Position numbers and translations under genes: made by a program. DNA of 64,000 bases, taken from NCBI GenBank assembly GCA_963720775.1, contig CAVRGR010000002.1:310001-374000 (forward strand), written 5' to 3'. Shown in pieces: positions 25,402-33,867 of this stretch. The notes beneath the pieces are model-generated. The model was not told where the DNA came from, did no database searches, and saw nothing but the letters and a program-made list of their open reading frames with translations. The stretch is from JAENVT01 sp963720775 (GTDB taxonomy: Bacteria > Actinomycetota > Acidimicrobiia > Acidimicrobiales > Ilumatobacteraceae). How positions within the stretch are numbered: position 1 is the first letter of the stretch; every line of letters begins with the position of its first letter.

Positions 25402-27140
25402 CCTCCACATCCATGCGTACCCACCAGTGCGGCGAACTTCGCGTCGAAGATGTCGGCAAGACGGTGAGCCTGTGCGGCTGGGTGGCGACCCGCCGTGAGC
25501 ACGGCGACAAGCTCGCCTTCGTCGACCTCCGTGACCACACCGGTGTCACGCAGTGCGTCGTCGACAACTCGGTCGATGTCCGACCCGAGTACGTGCTCAG
25601 GGTCACCGGCACGGTAGCCGCACGACCCGCCGACAGTGCCAACGATCGCCTCCCGACGGGCGGCATCGAGTTGCAGGATTGCCACGTCGAGATCCTCAAC
25701 GTTGCCGAGGCTCCGCCGTTTCCCATCAACGAGCGTGCCGACACGGTGGCCGAGACCACCCGACTGCAGTATCGCTACCTCGACATCCGCCGCGAGCGAA
25801 TGCAGCGCAACCTGCGCATCCGCGCCGCCGCCAACTCGGCAATTCGGCGGGCGATGGAGGAGCAGGGCTTCGTCGAGGTCGAGACGCCGATGCTGGTGCC
25901 CAGCACGCCGGAGGGTGCCCGTGAGTTCATCGTGCCCAGCAGGCAGCAGCCCGGTTCGTTCTACGCGCTGCCGCAGAGCCCACAGCTGTTCAAGCAACTG
26001 TTGATGCTCGCCGGGATCGACCGGTACTACCAGCTCGCCCGTTGTCTCCGCGACGAAGACCTCCGCGCCGACCGGCAGTACGAGTTCATGCAGCTCGACG
26101 CCGAGATGAGCTTTGCCACCCAGGACGACGTTCACCAGGCGATCGGTGCGGCTGTGATCGCCGCCGCCCGATCCGCGGGGCAGGAGCCGGGTGAGATCGT
26201 CAAGATGAAGTGGCACGAAGCGATGAACCGTTTCGGCAGCGACAAGCCCGACTTGCGTTTCGCGATCGAGCTCGTCGAGCTCACCGATGTGTTCTCGGCG
26301 ACGGAGTTCAAGGCGTTCGCCGGCGCCTCGACGATCAAGGGCATCAACGCCTCCGGCAAGGCGCACGACTACGGGCGCAACAAGCTCGACGCCCTCACCG
26401 ACAAGGCGAAGTCGATGGGCGCGAAGGGGTTGGTGTGGCTGAAGGTGGCAGACGACGGGTCGATGGATTCACCGGTTGCCAAGTTCCTGAGTGCCGACGA
26501 GCAGACGGCGCTGGCGGCCCGTCTCGATGCCAAGCCGGGCGACCTGTTGCTCATCGTCGCCGACGAGTGGGCCACGTCGTGTGAAGTGCTCGGAACCCTC
26601 CGCAACGACCTCGGCCGTCCACCTGTGCACGAAGGTCCGTATCGATACCTGTGGGTCGTCGATTTCCCGCTGTTCGTCGGTGTCGACGAGGTCACCGGGC
26701 GACCAAAGCCCGGCCATCATCCGTTCACGCAACCGCATCCCGACGACGTGCACCTCCTCGAGTCCGATCCGCTGAAGGTGCGCAGCCAGGCCTACGACCT
26801 CGTGCTCAATGGCTGGGAGCTGGGGTCAGGCTCCATCCGAATCCACCAACACGAGATGCAGTCGCGGATCTTCCGACTGCTCGGCATCACCGACGAAGAG
26901 GCCGACCGGCGTTTCGGATTCTTCCTCAACCCCTTCCGCTACGGCGCCCCACCCCACGGCGGGTTCGCCTTCGGCATCGATCGTCTCGTGGCGATCCTGT
27001 GTGGTGAGGAGAACATCCGTGAGGTCATCGCCTTCCCCAAGACCCAGTCGGGCATGGACCCGATGACCAACGCGCCCACCCCTGTCGACGCCAAGCAGCT
27101 CAACGAACTGGGCATCCGCACACTCCCACCCAAGGCCTGA
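25398..27140 (+). CDS. aspS: Aspartyl-tRNA synthetase (bacterial type)
   Basis: 580-residue class II synthetase: N-terminal OB anticodon domain (CGWVATRREHGDKLAFVDLRD), catalytic core (ETPMLVPSTPEGAREF, SPQLFKQLLMLAGIDRYYQ, RDEDLRADRQYEF), the bacterial GAD insertion (about residues 285-420), and motif 3 FAFGIDRLVAIL. Whether it also mischarges tRNA-Asn cannot be judged without knowing if gatCAB is present. A strong hairpin follows the stop at 27150-27168. Confidence 0.97.
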   Translation: MTSTSMRTHQCGELRVEDVGKTVSLCGWVATRREHGDKLAFVDLRDHTGVTQCVVDNSVDVRPEYVLRVTGTVAARPADSANDRLPTGGIELQDCHVEILNVAEAPPFPINERADTVAETTRLQYRYLDIRRERMQRNLRIRAAANSAIRRAMEEQGFVEVETPMLVPSTPEGAREFIVPSRQQPGSFYALPQSPQLFKQLLMLAGIDRYYQLARCLRDEDLRADRQYEFMQLDAEMSFATQDDVHQAIGAAVIAAARSAGQEPGEIVKMKWHEAMNRFGSDKPDLRFAIELVELTDVFSATEFKAFAGASTIKGINASGKAHDYGRNKLDALTDKAKSMGAKGLVWLKVADDGSMDSPVAKFLSADEQTALAARLDAKPGDLLLIVADEWATSCEVLGTLRNDLGRPPVHEGPYRYLWVVDFPLFVGVDEVTGRPKPGHHPFTQPHPDDVHLLESDPLKVRSQAYDLVLNGWELGSGSIRIHQHEMQSRIFRLLGITDEEADRRFGFFLNPFRYGAPPHGGFAFGIDRLVAILCGEENIREVIAFPKTQSGMDPMTNAPTPVDAKQLNELGIRTLPPKA

Positions 27141-27149
27141 CGACTCCTG

Positions 27150-27168
27150 CGCCGCGACGTTCGCGGCG
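27150..27168 (+). terminator. GC-rich hairpin after aspS
   Basis: CGCCGCGA-CGT-TCGCGGCG is a perfect 8-bp stem with a 3-base loop, starting 10 bases after the aspS stop. No U-run follows, as is common for terminators in high-GC bacteria. Confidence 0.6.
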
Positions 27169-27169
27169 G

Positions 27170-27175
27170 TACAGT
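27170..27175 (+). promoter_or_regulatory. Possible -10 element for the AbiEi/DUF559 gene
   Basis: TACAGT would start a transcript near 27182, giving a leader of about 95 bases that contains the first 44-bp repeat and its hairpin. Confidence 0.35.
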
Positions 27176-27216
27176 CGTCGCCAGCGCTTCCCCCTCATCT
27201 CACCATCGAGAGCGTT

Positions 27217-27260
27217 TGTGAACTGAGGCCCCGATACGGGGCGTCAGCCGTCAAACGCCG
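27217..27260 (+). repeat. 44-bp direct repeat, left copy
   Basis: It begins TGTGAACTG and ends GTCAAACGCCG. It differs from the right copy (28179-28222) at only 2 of 44 positions. Inside is a GC hairpin, GCCCCG-ATA-CGGGGC. It lies in the leader of the AbiEi/DUF559 gene, 17 bases before its ATG. Confidence 0.9.
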
Positions 27261-27277
27261 CAGTAAGGGGGTCGATC

Positions 27278-28183
27278 ATGGATCGATTTCGCTGGGCCGA
27301 ACGACACGACGGCCTCATCACCACGGAGACGAGTCGCGTCGCCGGGCGAACGAAGCGTCAGCTGGAGCGCGATCGGCAGGCGGGTAGGTTGCGAAAGGTC
27401 CGACGAGGCGTCTCGGTCGTCAACGGCGCACCGCCGTCGTGGAGCCAAGCGGTGCGCGCGGTCTTGCTCTCGTGCGGCGCTGATGTTGCCGCGTCGCACG
27501 GTACGGCGCTGAGGTTGCTGGGTGATGCGACGAACGGTGATTCCGATTTCATTCACGTCGCGTGCGACCTGACCCGCCAAGTCGATCTCGAGGGGGTCGT
27601 GTGCCACCGTTCGGGATTGATCGAGGATGGCGACATCGTGAAGCGCTTCGGGATGAACTGCACGTCGCCATTGCGGACGGTCATCGACATGAGCGGTCTG
27701 CTCTCCGTTGCCCAATTGGGAGATGTGGTCGATGACTTTCTGCGTCGGAAGATGCTTCGACTCGACGAGCTTCGAGCCCGTGTAGGTCGCACACGAGCCG
27801 CGCCCGGGCGATCGGTCGCCAAGCTGCGCAAAGTGGTGGCCCTGCGACTTCCGGGTTTCGACCCAGGTGAGAGTGCACTCGAGGCACGCATTGCCCGGGT
27901 CATCGACGCTCATGGCCTCCCGCGTCCGACACCTCAGTACCGCGTCCGTTACGGCGGAACCAGGTACCGGCTCGACTTCGCATGGCCCGATCGACGGTTG
28001 TACTTGGAAGGCAACGGATTTGGCTTTCATTCGTTGGCGAGCGATCTCGACCGCGATGCGCGCCGTCAGAACGACCTGGTTGCCCACGGCTGGCTGCCGA
28101 TCGAGATCACCTGGCGGATGACCGATATGGAGATCGCCGCGACTGTCCGCCGATTTCTCGCCGGACCGACGCGGAGTCTGTGA
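27278..28183 (+). CDS. AbiEi antitoxin-like winged-helix plus DUF559 (PD-(D/E)XK-like) protein
   Basis: 301-residue two-domain protein. Residues 1-50 resemble the AbiEi-type winged helix (GLITTETSRVAGRTKRQL, RKVRRGVSVV); the C-terminal third is a DUF559/Vsr-like nuclease fold with RLDFAWPDRRLYLEGNG and ARRQNDLVAHGWLPIEIT. In most DUF559 proteins the last block reads E-x-D-G, so Asn here may weaken catalysis. AAGGGGG precedes the ATG by 6 bases. It stands alone, with no AbiEii toxin partner, and is bracketed by 44-bp direct repeats; its stop codon lies inside the right copy. Function is unknown. Confidence 0.75.
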   Translation: MDRFRWAERHDGLITTETSRVAGRTKRQLERDRQAGRLRKVRRGVSVVNGAPPSWSQAVRAVLLSCGADVAASHGTALRLLGDATNGDSDFIHVACDLTRQVDLEGVVCHRSGLIEDGDIVKRFGMNCTSPLRTVIDMSGLLSVAQLGDVVDDFLRRKMLRLDELRARVGRTRAAPGRSVAKLRKVVALRLPGFDPGESALEARIARVIDAHGLPRPTPQYRVRYGGTRYRLDFAWPDRRLYLEGNGFGFHSLASDLDRDARRQNDLVAHGWLPIEITWRMTDMEIAATVRRFLAGPTRSL

Positions 28184-28222
28184 ACTGGGGCCCCGATACG
28201 GGGCCTCAGCCGTCAAACGCCG
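28179..28222 (+). repeat. 44-bp direct repeat, right copy
   Basis: It matches 27217-27260 at 42 of 44 positions. The inner hairpin is GGCCCCG-ATA-CGGGGCC, one pair longer than in the left copy. It contains the stop codon of the AbiEi/DUF559 gene and ends 13 bases before the -10 element of the next gene. Confidence 0.9.
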
Positions 28223-28235
28223 GGTGAAGCGGGGC

Positions 28236-28241
28236 TACGGT
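28236..28241 (+). promoter_or_regulatory. -10 element, leaderless promoter of the Nudix gene
   Basis: TACGGT lies 7 bases before GTG 28249. The alternative GTG at 28240 overlaps the hexamer and is therefore unlikely. Confidence 0.55.
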
Positions 28242-28248
28242 GGCTGGG

Positions 28249-28701
28249 GTGAGCGGGCAGCACTTTCGAGCGGGAGTCGTGATCGTCGTCCGCGAGCCCC
28301 ACTCCAAGCGAGTGCTGGCGTTCGAACGTGCCGATCTCCGCGGGAACTGGCAGTTGCCGCAGGGCGGGCTCGAGCAGGGCGAAGAACCGATCGCGGCGGC
28401 GTGGCGGGAGTTGGAAGAAGAGACAGGCCTCGGTGAGGCCGACGTGGTGGCCCGGGCCGAGTATCCCGACTGGGTGGCCTACGAGTGGCCCGACGACGTC
28501 ATCAGCGAACGCAGCCGCGACGGCAGACGACGCGGTCAGGTGCAGAAGTGGTTCCTGTTCGAAGCCCTGAGCGGCGAGATCACTCCGACTCCAAACGGTA
28601 CCGAGTTCGTCGCCTGGCGATGGGTCGAGCCCGAGTGGCTGGTCACCCATGTCGTCGAGTGGCGTCGCTCGGCCTACGGGCGGGTACTGGGAACACTGTG
28701 A
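28249..28701 (+). CDS. Nudix hydrolase, RppH-like
   Basis: 150-residue Nudix protein with a complete Nudix box, GGLEQGEEPIAAAWRELEEETGL. The sequence RADLRGNWQLPQGG before the box and the length resemble RppH/IalA pyrophosphohydrolases, which remove pyrophosphate from RNA 5' ends or split dinucleoside polyphosphates; the substrate is inferred. The start at 28249 follows a -10 element. The stop overlaps the rarA GTG (GTGA), beginning a run of overlapping genes up to glcD. Confidence 0.88.
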   Translation: MSGQHFRAGVVIVVREPHSKRVLAFERADLRGNWQLPQGGLEQGEEPIAAAWRELEEETGLGEADVVARAEYPDWVAYEWPDDVISERSRDGRRRGQVQKWFLFEALSGEITPTPNGTEFVAWRWVEPEWLVTHVVEWRRSAYGRVLGTL

Positions 28702-29972
28702 GCAACCTCTTCACCGCCGCGGCCGAGGAGCACCTGCGCGCCCAGGCTCCGCTGGCCGCCCGCCTGAGACCTCGTACTCTCGATGATGTCGTCGGCCAGG
28801 ACCATCTCGTCGGCCCCGGCAAGCCGCTGCGGATCCTGGTCGAACAGGATCGCCTGACCAGCGCCATCTTCTGGGGGCCGCCAGGCACCGGCAAGACCAC
28901 ACTGGCCCTCGCTGTAGCGGGCACCACGAAACGGGTCTTCGAACAGATGAGTGCCGTCAACGCCGGCATCAAGGACGTGCGCGAGGTGATCGAACGTGCC
29001 CGCCATCGGCTCGGCGAGCAAGGGCGCGGCACGATCCTGTTCCTCGACGAGATCCACCGGTTCAACAAGGCTCAGCAAGACGGTCTGCTTCCGGCGGTCG
29101 AGGACGGCACGTTGACGATGATCGGGGCGACGACCGAGAACCCGTTCTTCGAGGTCAACCCACCGTTGCGCAGTCGCAGCACCCTGTTCCGCCTGGAGCC
29201 GTTGAACTGTGAGGCCATCGCCACGCTCGTGCGGCGTGGCCTCGAAGCCGAAGGCACTTCGGCAACGCCGGAGGCGATCGATCTCCTCGTCGACCGCGCC
29301 GGCGGCGACGGTCGACAGGTGTTGACTGCTCTGGAGGTGGCGTGCGCCCTGGCCCGCCCGCAACCCGTCGACCTCGCCCATGTCGAGGCCGCCTTGGGCA
29401 CCAGCGCGTTGCGTTACGGGCGCGACGACCACTACGACGTCATCAGCGCCTTCATCAAGAGCATGCGTGGCAGCGACCCGCAAGCCGCGGTGTACTACTT
29501 GGCGAGAATGTTGGAGGCAGGGGAGGATCCCCGATTCATCGCCCGCCGGATGATCATCTTCGCCAGTGAGGACATCGGCATGGCCGATCCGCAGGCGCTG
29601 CTGGTGGCGGTCGCTGCCGCTCACGCGCTCGAGCACGTCGGCCTCCCCGAAGCTCAGCTCAACCTCAGCCAGGCGGCCATCCACCTGGCGACTGCGCCGA
29701 AGAGCAACCGGTCGGCAACGGCCATCTGGACGGCCCGCACCGACGTGCAAGACGGTGCCATCGGCGAGGTCCCGGCGCATCTGCGGGATGCGCACTACAA
29801 AGGCGCCGAATCACTCGGACATGGGGTCGGCTACGACTACCCTCATGCAGATCCGCGTGGTTGGACCGACCAGCAGTACCTGCCGGATGAACAACGCGGC
29901 AAGCTGTACTACGAACCGAGTGAACACGGAGCAGAGGCAGACGTGGCAAAGCGAATGGAACAACGTCAGTGA
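28698..29972 (+). CDS. rarA: Replication-associated recombination protein A (RarA/MgsA AAA ATPase)
   Basis: 424-residue clamp-loader-like AAA+ ATPase acting at stalled forks. LAARLRPRTLDDVVGQDHLVG opens the protein, Walker A is WGPPGTGKTTLALAV, Walker B ILFLDEIHRFNKAQQD, and sensor 1 IGATTENPFF. The C-terminal tetramerisation region has GSDPQAAVYYLARMLEAGEDP and the terminal YPHADPRGWTDQQYLPD typical of the family. GTG 28698 overlaps the Nudix stop. Confidence 0.95.
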   Translation: MSNLFTAAAEEHLRAQAPLAARLRPRTLDDVVGQDHLVGPGKPLRILVEQDRLTSAIFWGPPGTGKTTLALAVAGTTKRVFEQMSAVNAGIKDVREVIERARHRLGEQGRGTILFLDEIHRFNKAQQDGLLPAVEDGTLTMIGATTENPFFEVNPPLRSRSTLFRLEPLNCEAIATLVRRGLEAEGTSATPEAIDLLVDRAGGDGRQVLTALEVACALARPQPVDLAHVEAALGTSALRYGRDDHYDVISAFIKSMRGSDPQAAVYYLARMLEAGEDPRFIARRMIIFASEDIGMADPQALLVAVAAAHALEHVGLPEAQLNLSQAAIHLATAPKSNRSATAIWTARTDVQDGAIGEVPAHLRDAHYKGAESLGHGVGYDYPHADPRGWTDQQYLPDEQRGKLYYEPSEHGAEADVAKRMEQRQ

Positions 29973-30358
29973 CGGCCGGCGACCTGGCCATGCTGTTGGC
30001 CACGGTGCTCTGCAGCGTCGGCTTCGCCGCCCTGGTCGTGGTGCTGCTTCGTGTGCTCGACGCAACCCGATCGCTGCGCGACGAGGTCGCCGCGCTGCGA
30101 CAGGAAACACAGCCGCTGCTTTCCGAGCTCCGCGTCTCGACCGCCGACGCAAAGTCGGCCATGGTGGAGGCTCGCCAAGACCTCGAACGTTTCGATCGGG
30201 TGCTCGGCTCCGCCGAGGCCATCAGTGGCGCTGTCGCCGGCGGCAGCCGGGTTGCTCGGGCAGCGCTGAGCGCGCCAGTCATCAAGACGGCCGCCTTGGC
30301 CACTGGAACGTCCCGCGCTGTGAACCGGTTGCGTCGCAAGGAACGGAGATCCGCATGA
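29969..30358 (+). CDS. Small membrane protein, DUF948-like
   Basis: 129-residue protein with one N-terminal transmembrane helix (about residues 6-29, LLATVLCSVGFAALVVVLLRVL) and a cytoplasmic helical stretch rich in Glu/Arg (RSLRDEVAALRQETQPLLSE) that should form a coiled coil. It resembles DUF948 proteins found beside a second small envelope protein in many actinobacteria. Function is unknown. GTG overlaps the rarA stop, and its own stop overlaps the next ATG. Confidence 0.75.
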   Translation: MTAGDLAMLLATVLCSVGFAALVVVLLRVLDATRSLRDEVAALRQETQPLLSELRVSTADAKSAMVEARQDLERFDRVLGSAEAISGAVAGGSRVARAALSAPVIKTAALATGTSRAVNRLRRKERRSA

Positions 30359-30702
30359 TCAGGCGATTGACGTGGTTCCTGGGTGGTGCCGTCGCCGGGG
30401 TGGCCGGTGCCGGCGTTGCCAAGCGGAAGGTGAAGCAGGCGGCAACGCATCTCGCACCGAGGAACATCGCCCATGGCGTCACATCGCGGATGCGCGATGC
30501 GGTTGCCGAGGGTCGCGTGGCGATGCGCGCCAAAGAGGCCGAGCTGCGGGCGCGAGCCGATGGTCGTGTCATGAGTTTGGCCGACGACCTCGACGAGGGC
30601 GACGAAGTGCTCGTCGACGGAGTACCGGTCGAACCGGGTCAGGTCATCGTGCTCAAGCAGATCCGTGATCGCGACCAGGATCGCCGTCGTTTCCGGGCAT
30701 GA
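30355..30702 (+). CDS. Small hydrophobic-N-terminus protein of unknown function
   Basis: 115-residue protein with an N-terminal glycine-rich hydrophobic segment (WFLGGAVAGVAGAGVA), then a charged helical region and a C-terminal block VLVDGVPVEPGQVIVLKQ. I recognise only its position: paired with the DUF948-like gene downstream of rarA, as in other actinobacteria. The ATG overlaps the previous stop and the stop overlaps the glcD ATG, so all are translated as one operon. Confidence 0.7.
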   Translation: MIRRLTWFLGGAVAGVAGAGVAKRKVKQAATHLAPRNIAHGVTSRMRDAVAEGRVAMRAKEAELRARADGRVMSLADDLDEGDEVLVDGVPVEPGQVIVLKQIRDRDQDRRRFRA

Positions 30703-32120
30703 TCGACTCCCTGGTCGAAGACCTCGGTGCGGCGCTATCGCCTGACCGTGTTCGCGTCGGCGCGACAGAACTGGCGCTGTACCGGCGCGACGCCTCGAAC
30801 CTCGAGGGGCATGCGGGCGTGGTGTGCTTTCCCACGACTGCTGCGGAGGTCCAAGCGTGCGTGCGGGTCGCAGTGAAGCACCATCGCCCGTTCGTGGCCC
30901 GCGGCGCGGGCACCGGTCTGGCGGGTGGCGCGACGCCACTCGACGAGGCCGTGCTCATCGTCACCACGAAGATGAACCGGGTGCTCTCGGTCGATCCGGT
31001 GAACCGGCTGGCGTGGGTCGAGCCCGGTGTTCTCAACCTCGACCTCACTCGGGCAGTCTCGCCGCTCGGCCTGCACTTCGCCCCGGATCCGAGCAGCCAG
31101 CAAAGCTGTTCGATCGGTGGCAACGTCGCCAACAACTCGGGCGGGCCACACTGCCTTGCCGACGGGGTGACCACGGCCCATGTTCTCGGGATGGAAGTGG
31201 TCCTGCCCGACGGAGAGATCGTCCAACTGGGTTGCGACACTGCAGAGCCCTCGGGCTACGACCTGCGCGGCGCGTTCGTCGGCAGCGAAGGCATGTGCGG
31301 CATCACCACAAAGGTGTGTGTTCGCCTCACCCAGAACCCGCCGGCGGTGCGCACGTTGTTGATGGACTTCGCGAGCGTCGAAGACGGTGCGCAGACAGTG
31401 AGCGCGATCATCGCTGCGGGCATGGTGCCGGCGGCTCTGGAGATGATGGATCAGCTCTGCACCACGGCCGTCGAGGAGTACATCCATGCCGGTCTACCGG
31501 TCGACGCCGCGGCAATCCTGCTCGTCGAGGTGGCCGGCCTGCCGAACGGTCTGGAAGCCGACGTGCAACGAATCGTCGACATCGGCATGGCCCACGGATC
31601 GGGAACGGTGCGGATCGCCAAGGACGAGGCCGAGCGGGCGTTGCTGTGGAAGGGTCGCAAGAACGCCTTCGGTGCAATCGCCCGAATCAAGCCGAACTAC
31701 TACTTGCACGACACCGTCGTGCCGCGACGGCGTCTGCCCGAGGTGTTGAAACGGGTCTACGAGATCGTGGAACGGCACGAGCTCCTCGTGATGAACGTGT
31801 TCCACGCGGGCGACGGCAACTTGCATCCGCTCCTCGTCTTCGACAAGCGCGAGCCGGGGGTGATGGATCGGGTTCACGCGGCTGGTGAGGAGATCGTCAG
31901 GGTCTCCGTCGCTGCCGGGGGAGTGCTGTCTGGTGAGCACGGCATCGGGCTCGAGAAGCGCGACTTCATGCCGCTGATGTTCAACGAAGACGATCTCGAT
32001 GCGCAGGCTCGCCTGCGTCGCTCCTTCGACACCACGGGGCTGGCCAACCCGAACAAGGTGCTCCCGTCGCCGGCGTCGTGCGGCGACGTGCAACATGTGC
32101 CGGAGGGTGCGTGGATCTGA
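30699..32120 (+). CDS. glcD: Glycolate oxidase-type FAD-linked oxidase, GlcD subunit
   Basis: 473-residue flavoprotein of the VAO/PCMH family. The FAD-binding half has FVARGAGTGLAGGATP and CSIGGNVANNSGGPHCLADG; the FAD-linked C-terminal half has LHDTVVPRRRLPEVL, FHAGDGNLHPLLVFD and SGEHGIGLEKRDFM. In complex with GlcE and GlcF it would oxidise glycolate or a related 2-hydroxy acid at the membrane. glcE overlaps its 3' end; glcF lies 2.6 kb downstream. Confidence 0.92.
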   Translation: MIDSLVEDLGAALSPDRVRVGATELALYRRDASNLEGHAGVVCFPTTAAEVQACVRVAVKHHRPFVARGAGTGLAGGATPLDEAVLIVTTKMNRVLSVDPVNRLAWVEPGVLNLDLTRAVSPLGLHFAPDPSSQQSCSIGGNVANNSGGPHCLADGVTTAHVLGMEVVLPDGEIVQLGCDTAEPSGYDLRGAFVGSEGMCGITTKVCVRLTQNPPAVRTLLMDFASVEDGAQTVSAIIAAGMVPAALEMMDQLCTTAVEEYIHAGLPVDAAAILLVEVAGLPNGLEADVQRIVDIGMAHGSGTVRIAKDEAERALLWKGRKNAFGAIARIKPNYYLHDTVVPRRRLPEVLKRVYEIVERHELLVMNVFHAGDGNLHPLLVFDKREPGVMDRVHAAGEEIVRVSVAAGGVLSGEHGIGLEKRDFMPLMFNEDDLDAQARLRRSFDTTGLANPNKVLPSPASCGDVQHVPEGAWI

Positions 32121-32974
32121 CGGCGTTCGCCGAGGAGGTCGGTGCAACAGGTCCGGTGACGGTGTCCGGTCTCGGCACACGTGGGGGTCCGGTTCCGGGC
32201 GTGCGTTGCGTGCGACCGCCTGCCGGCATCGAGTGGGTTCAGGCCGACGAGATGACGATGCGCTGTGGCGCGGGCACGCCGGTCGACGAGGTCGATGCGG
32301 AACTGGCCGAGCTCGGCCAGTGCATGGCATTGCCGCCCGGCGGCACGGTAGGGGGCGCCCTCTCGCTCGGCCGGAGCGGCATCCGTCGACTCGGCTACGG
32401 ACCGGTGCGCGACGTTCTTCTCCAGGCGTGCTACGTAGGCGATCGTGGCCAGGTCGTTCAAGCCGGTGGGCCGACCGTCAAGAACGTCAGCGGCTTCGAC
32501 CTGTGCCGGCTGCTCGTCGGGGCGAGGGGCACGTTGGGTTTCATCGGCGATGTGATCCTGCGCACGCGACCACTGCCGGAGCACTCCGAGTGGTTCACCA
32601 CCGAAGCCGATGACCCCTTCCCGATCTTCACGAGGTTGTACCGGCCGACGTCGGTGTTGTGGAACGGCTCGCGGATGTGGGTGCTGCTGGAGGGTCACCC
32701 AGCCGATGTCAGCGCACAGGCCGAGGCGTGCTCGCTCACACCGACAGCCGGCCCACCGGAGCTGCCCGCGGCGAGCCGGAGGGTGGTGTCGCCGTCGGCG
32801 ATCGGTTCGATCACGGGTGAGTTCGTGGCCGAGGTCGGCGTGGGGATCGTCCACCACGCCGAACCTCTCGCGGAAGGGCGCCCGGTCGAATCGTCAGTGA
32901 CGAGACTCGCTGGTCGGATCAAGGCCGAGTTCGACCCCGGTGGACGGCTCAATCCCGGTGTCGTTGTCGCCTGA
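32111..32974 (+). CDS. glcE: Glycolate oxidase-type FAD-binding subunit GlcE
   Basis: 287-residue protein carrying a single FAD-binding PCMH domain, the usual GlcE layout: MALPPGGTVGGALSLGRSGIRRLGYGPVRD, TVKNVSGFDLCRLLVGARGTLGFI and a C-terminal FDPGGRLNPG. It lacks the C-terminal oxidase domain of GlcD and is thought to assist it. GTG 32111 has GGAGGG 4 bases upstream and overlaps glcD by 10 bases. The N-terminal 50 residues are shorter than in some homologues. Confidence 0.88.
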   Translation: MDLTAFAEEVGATGPVTVSGLGTRGGPVPGVRCVRPPAGIEWVQADEMTMRCGAGTPVDEVDAELAELGQCMALPPGGTVGGALSLGRSGIRRLGYGPVRDVLLQACYVGDRGQVVQAGGPTVKNVSGFDLCRLLVGARGTLGFIGDVILRTRPLPEHSEWFTTEADDPFPIFTRLYRPTSVLWNGSRMWVLLEGHPADVSAQAEACSLTPTAGPPELPAASRRVVSPSAIGSITGEFVAEVGVGIVHHAEPLAEGRPVESSVTRLAGRIKAEFDPGGRLNPGVVVA

Positions 32975-33867
32975 GCTGCCCTTCGTCGCCGCTCCGCCCG
33001 GCACCAGCGAGTCCGTCACCATGTCGGCGCAGTTCGCCGCGGAGCACTGGCGGTACCCGTCACCCCAGTTGCTGCGCATCGGGATGAACGCGATCTTCCT
33101 CGCCGGCGACGGCGTGCTGTTGCGCGTCGGCAAGCCGACGGCACCACCCTGGCAGGCCATCTGGCTCGCAGGTGTGCTCACCGAGCGGGGCTTGCGCGTT
33201 CCTAGGTATCTGCACGACGAGCCGTTCATCACTCCGGAACATGCGGTCTTTGCGATTGCTGCAGAGGTCGACTGCGGGGCTGTCGATTGGCCCGCTGTCG
33301 GTGCCATGGTCGCCCGCCTCCATCTGATCGACATCCATGAGCTCGCTGATGGCTATCCACTTCCATACTGCGGCGACTTTCCGTGGTGGAACTTCGCCGC
33401 GCTGCTGAGCGATGTCGGCGGCGAACTCGACTCTGTCGTCGCGTGCGTCGATCGAGTCGGCGATCGAACGGAACCTGCCAGTGTTGAACGATCAGCGAGG
33501 CGTCGACACGGTCGTCTGCCACGGAGACGTGCATCCGGGCAACGTCATCCAGTCGGAGCAGGGCCCGGTGCTGCTCGACTGGGATCTTGCCTGTCGCGGC
33601 CCGGCTGCCTGGGATCACGCCCCGCTGATGACCTGGACCGACCGTTGGGGCGGAGAGGCGGCGGTCTACGAGCGGTTCGCCGAGGGATACGGGAGTTCGA
33701 TCCGCGGCGACCGGCTCGCCGAGGCGATTGCCGAGCTGCGTCTCGTCGCGGCAACCCTCATGCGGGTGCGCGCCGGGCGCACCAACGCGGCTGCAGCCTC
33801 TGAGGCCCGCTCGAGGTTGCGCTTCTGGCGCGGCGAGCGGGATGCGCCGCAGTGGAACGCGCAGTAG
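32958..33867 (+). CDS. Aminoglycoside phosphotransferase (APH)-family protein (one frameshift)
   Basis: Kinase-fold protein in two frames. The first (open to 33803) gives the N-lobe: VLLRVGKPTAPPWQAIW. The second gives the catalytic loop VVCHGDVHPGNVIQ and the metal-binding motif LLDWDLACRGP. The frame changes by +1 between about 33435 and 33460; removing one base there gives about 302 residues. APH-fold enzymes phosphorylate diverse small molecules, so resistance should not be assumed. GTG 32958 or 32940 may start it, both inside the end of glcE. Confidence 0.75.

Noticed and set aside
27217..28222. Integron gene cassette with attC sites
   Set aside because: Two similar sites around one gene suggest it, but the ends do not fit the RYYYAAC/GTTRRRY core sites (GTCAAAC is only near), and no integrase is visible.
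32958..33867. Antibiotic-resistance gene
   Set aside because: The APH fold is shared by many kinases of ordinary metabolites and the context is a metabolic operon; the frame is also broken.
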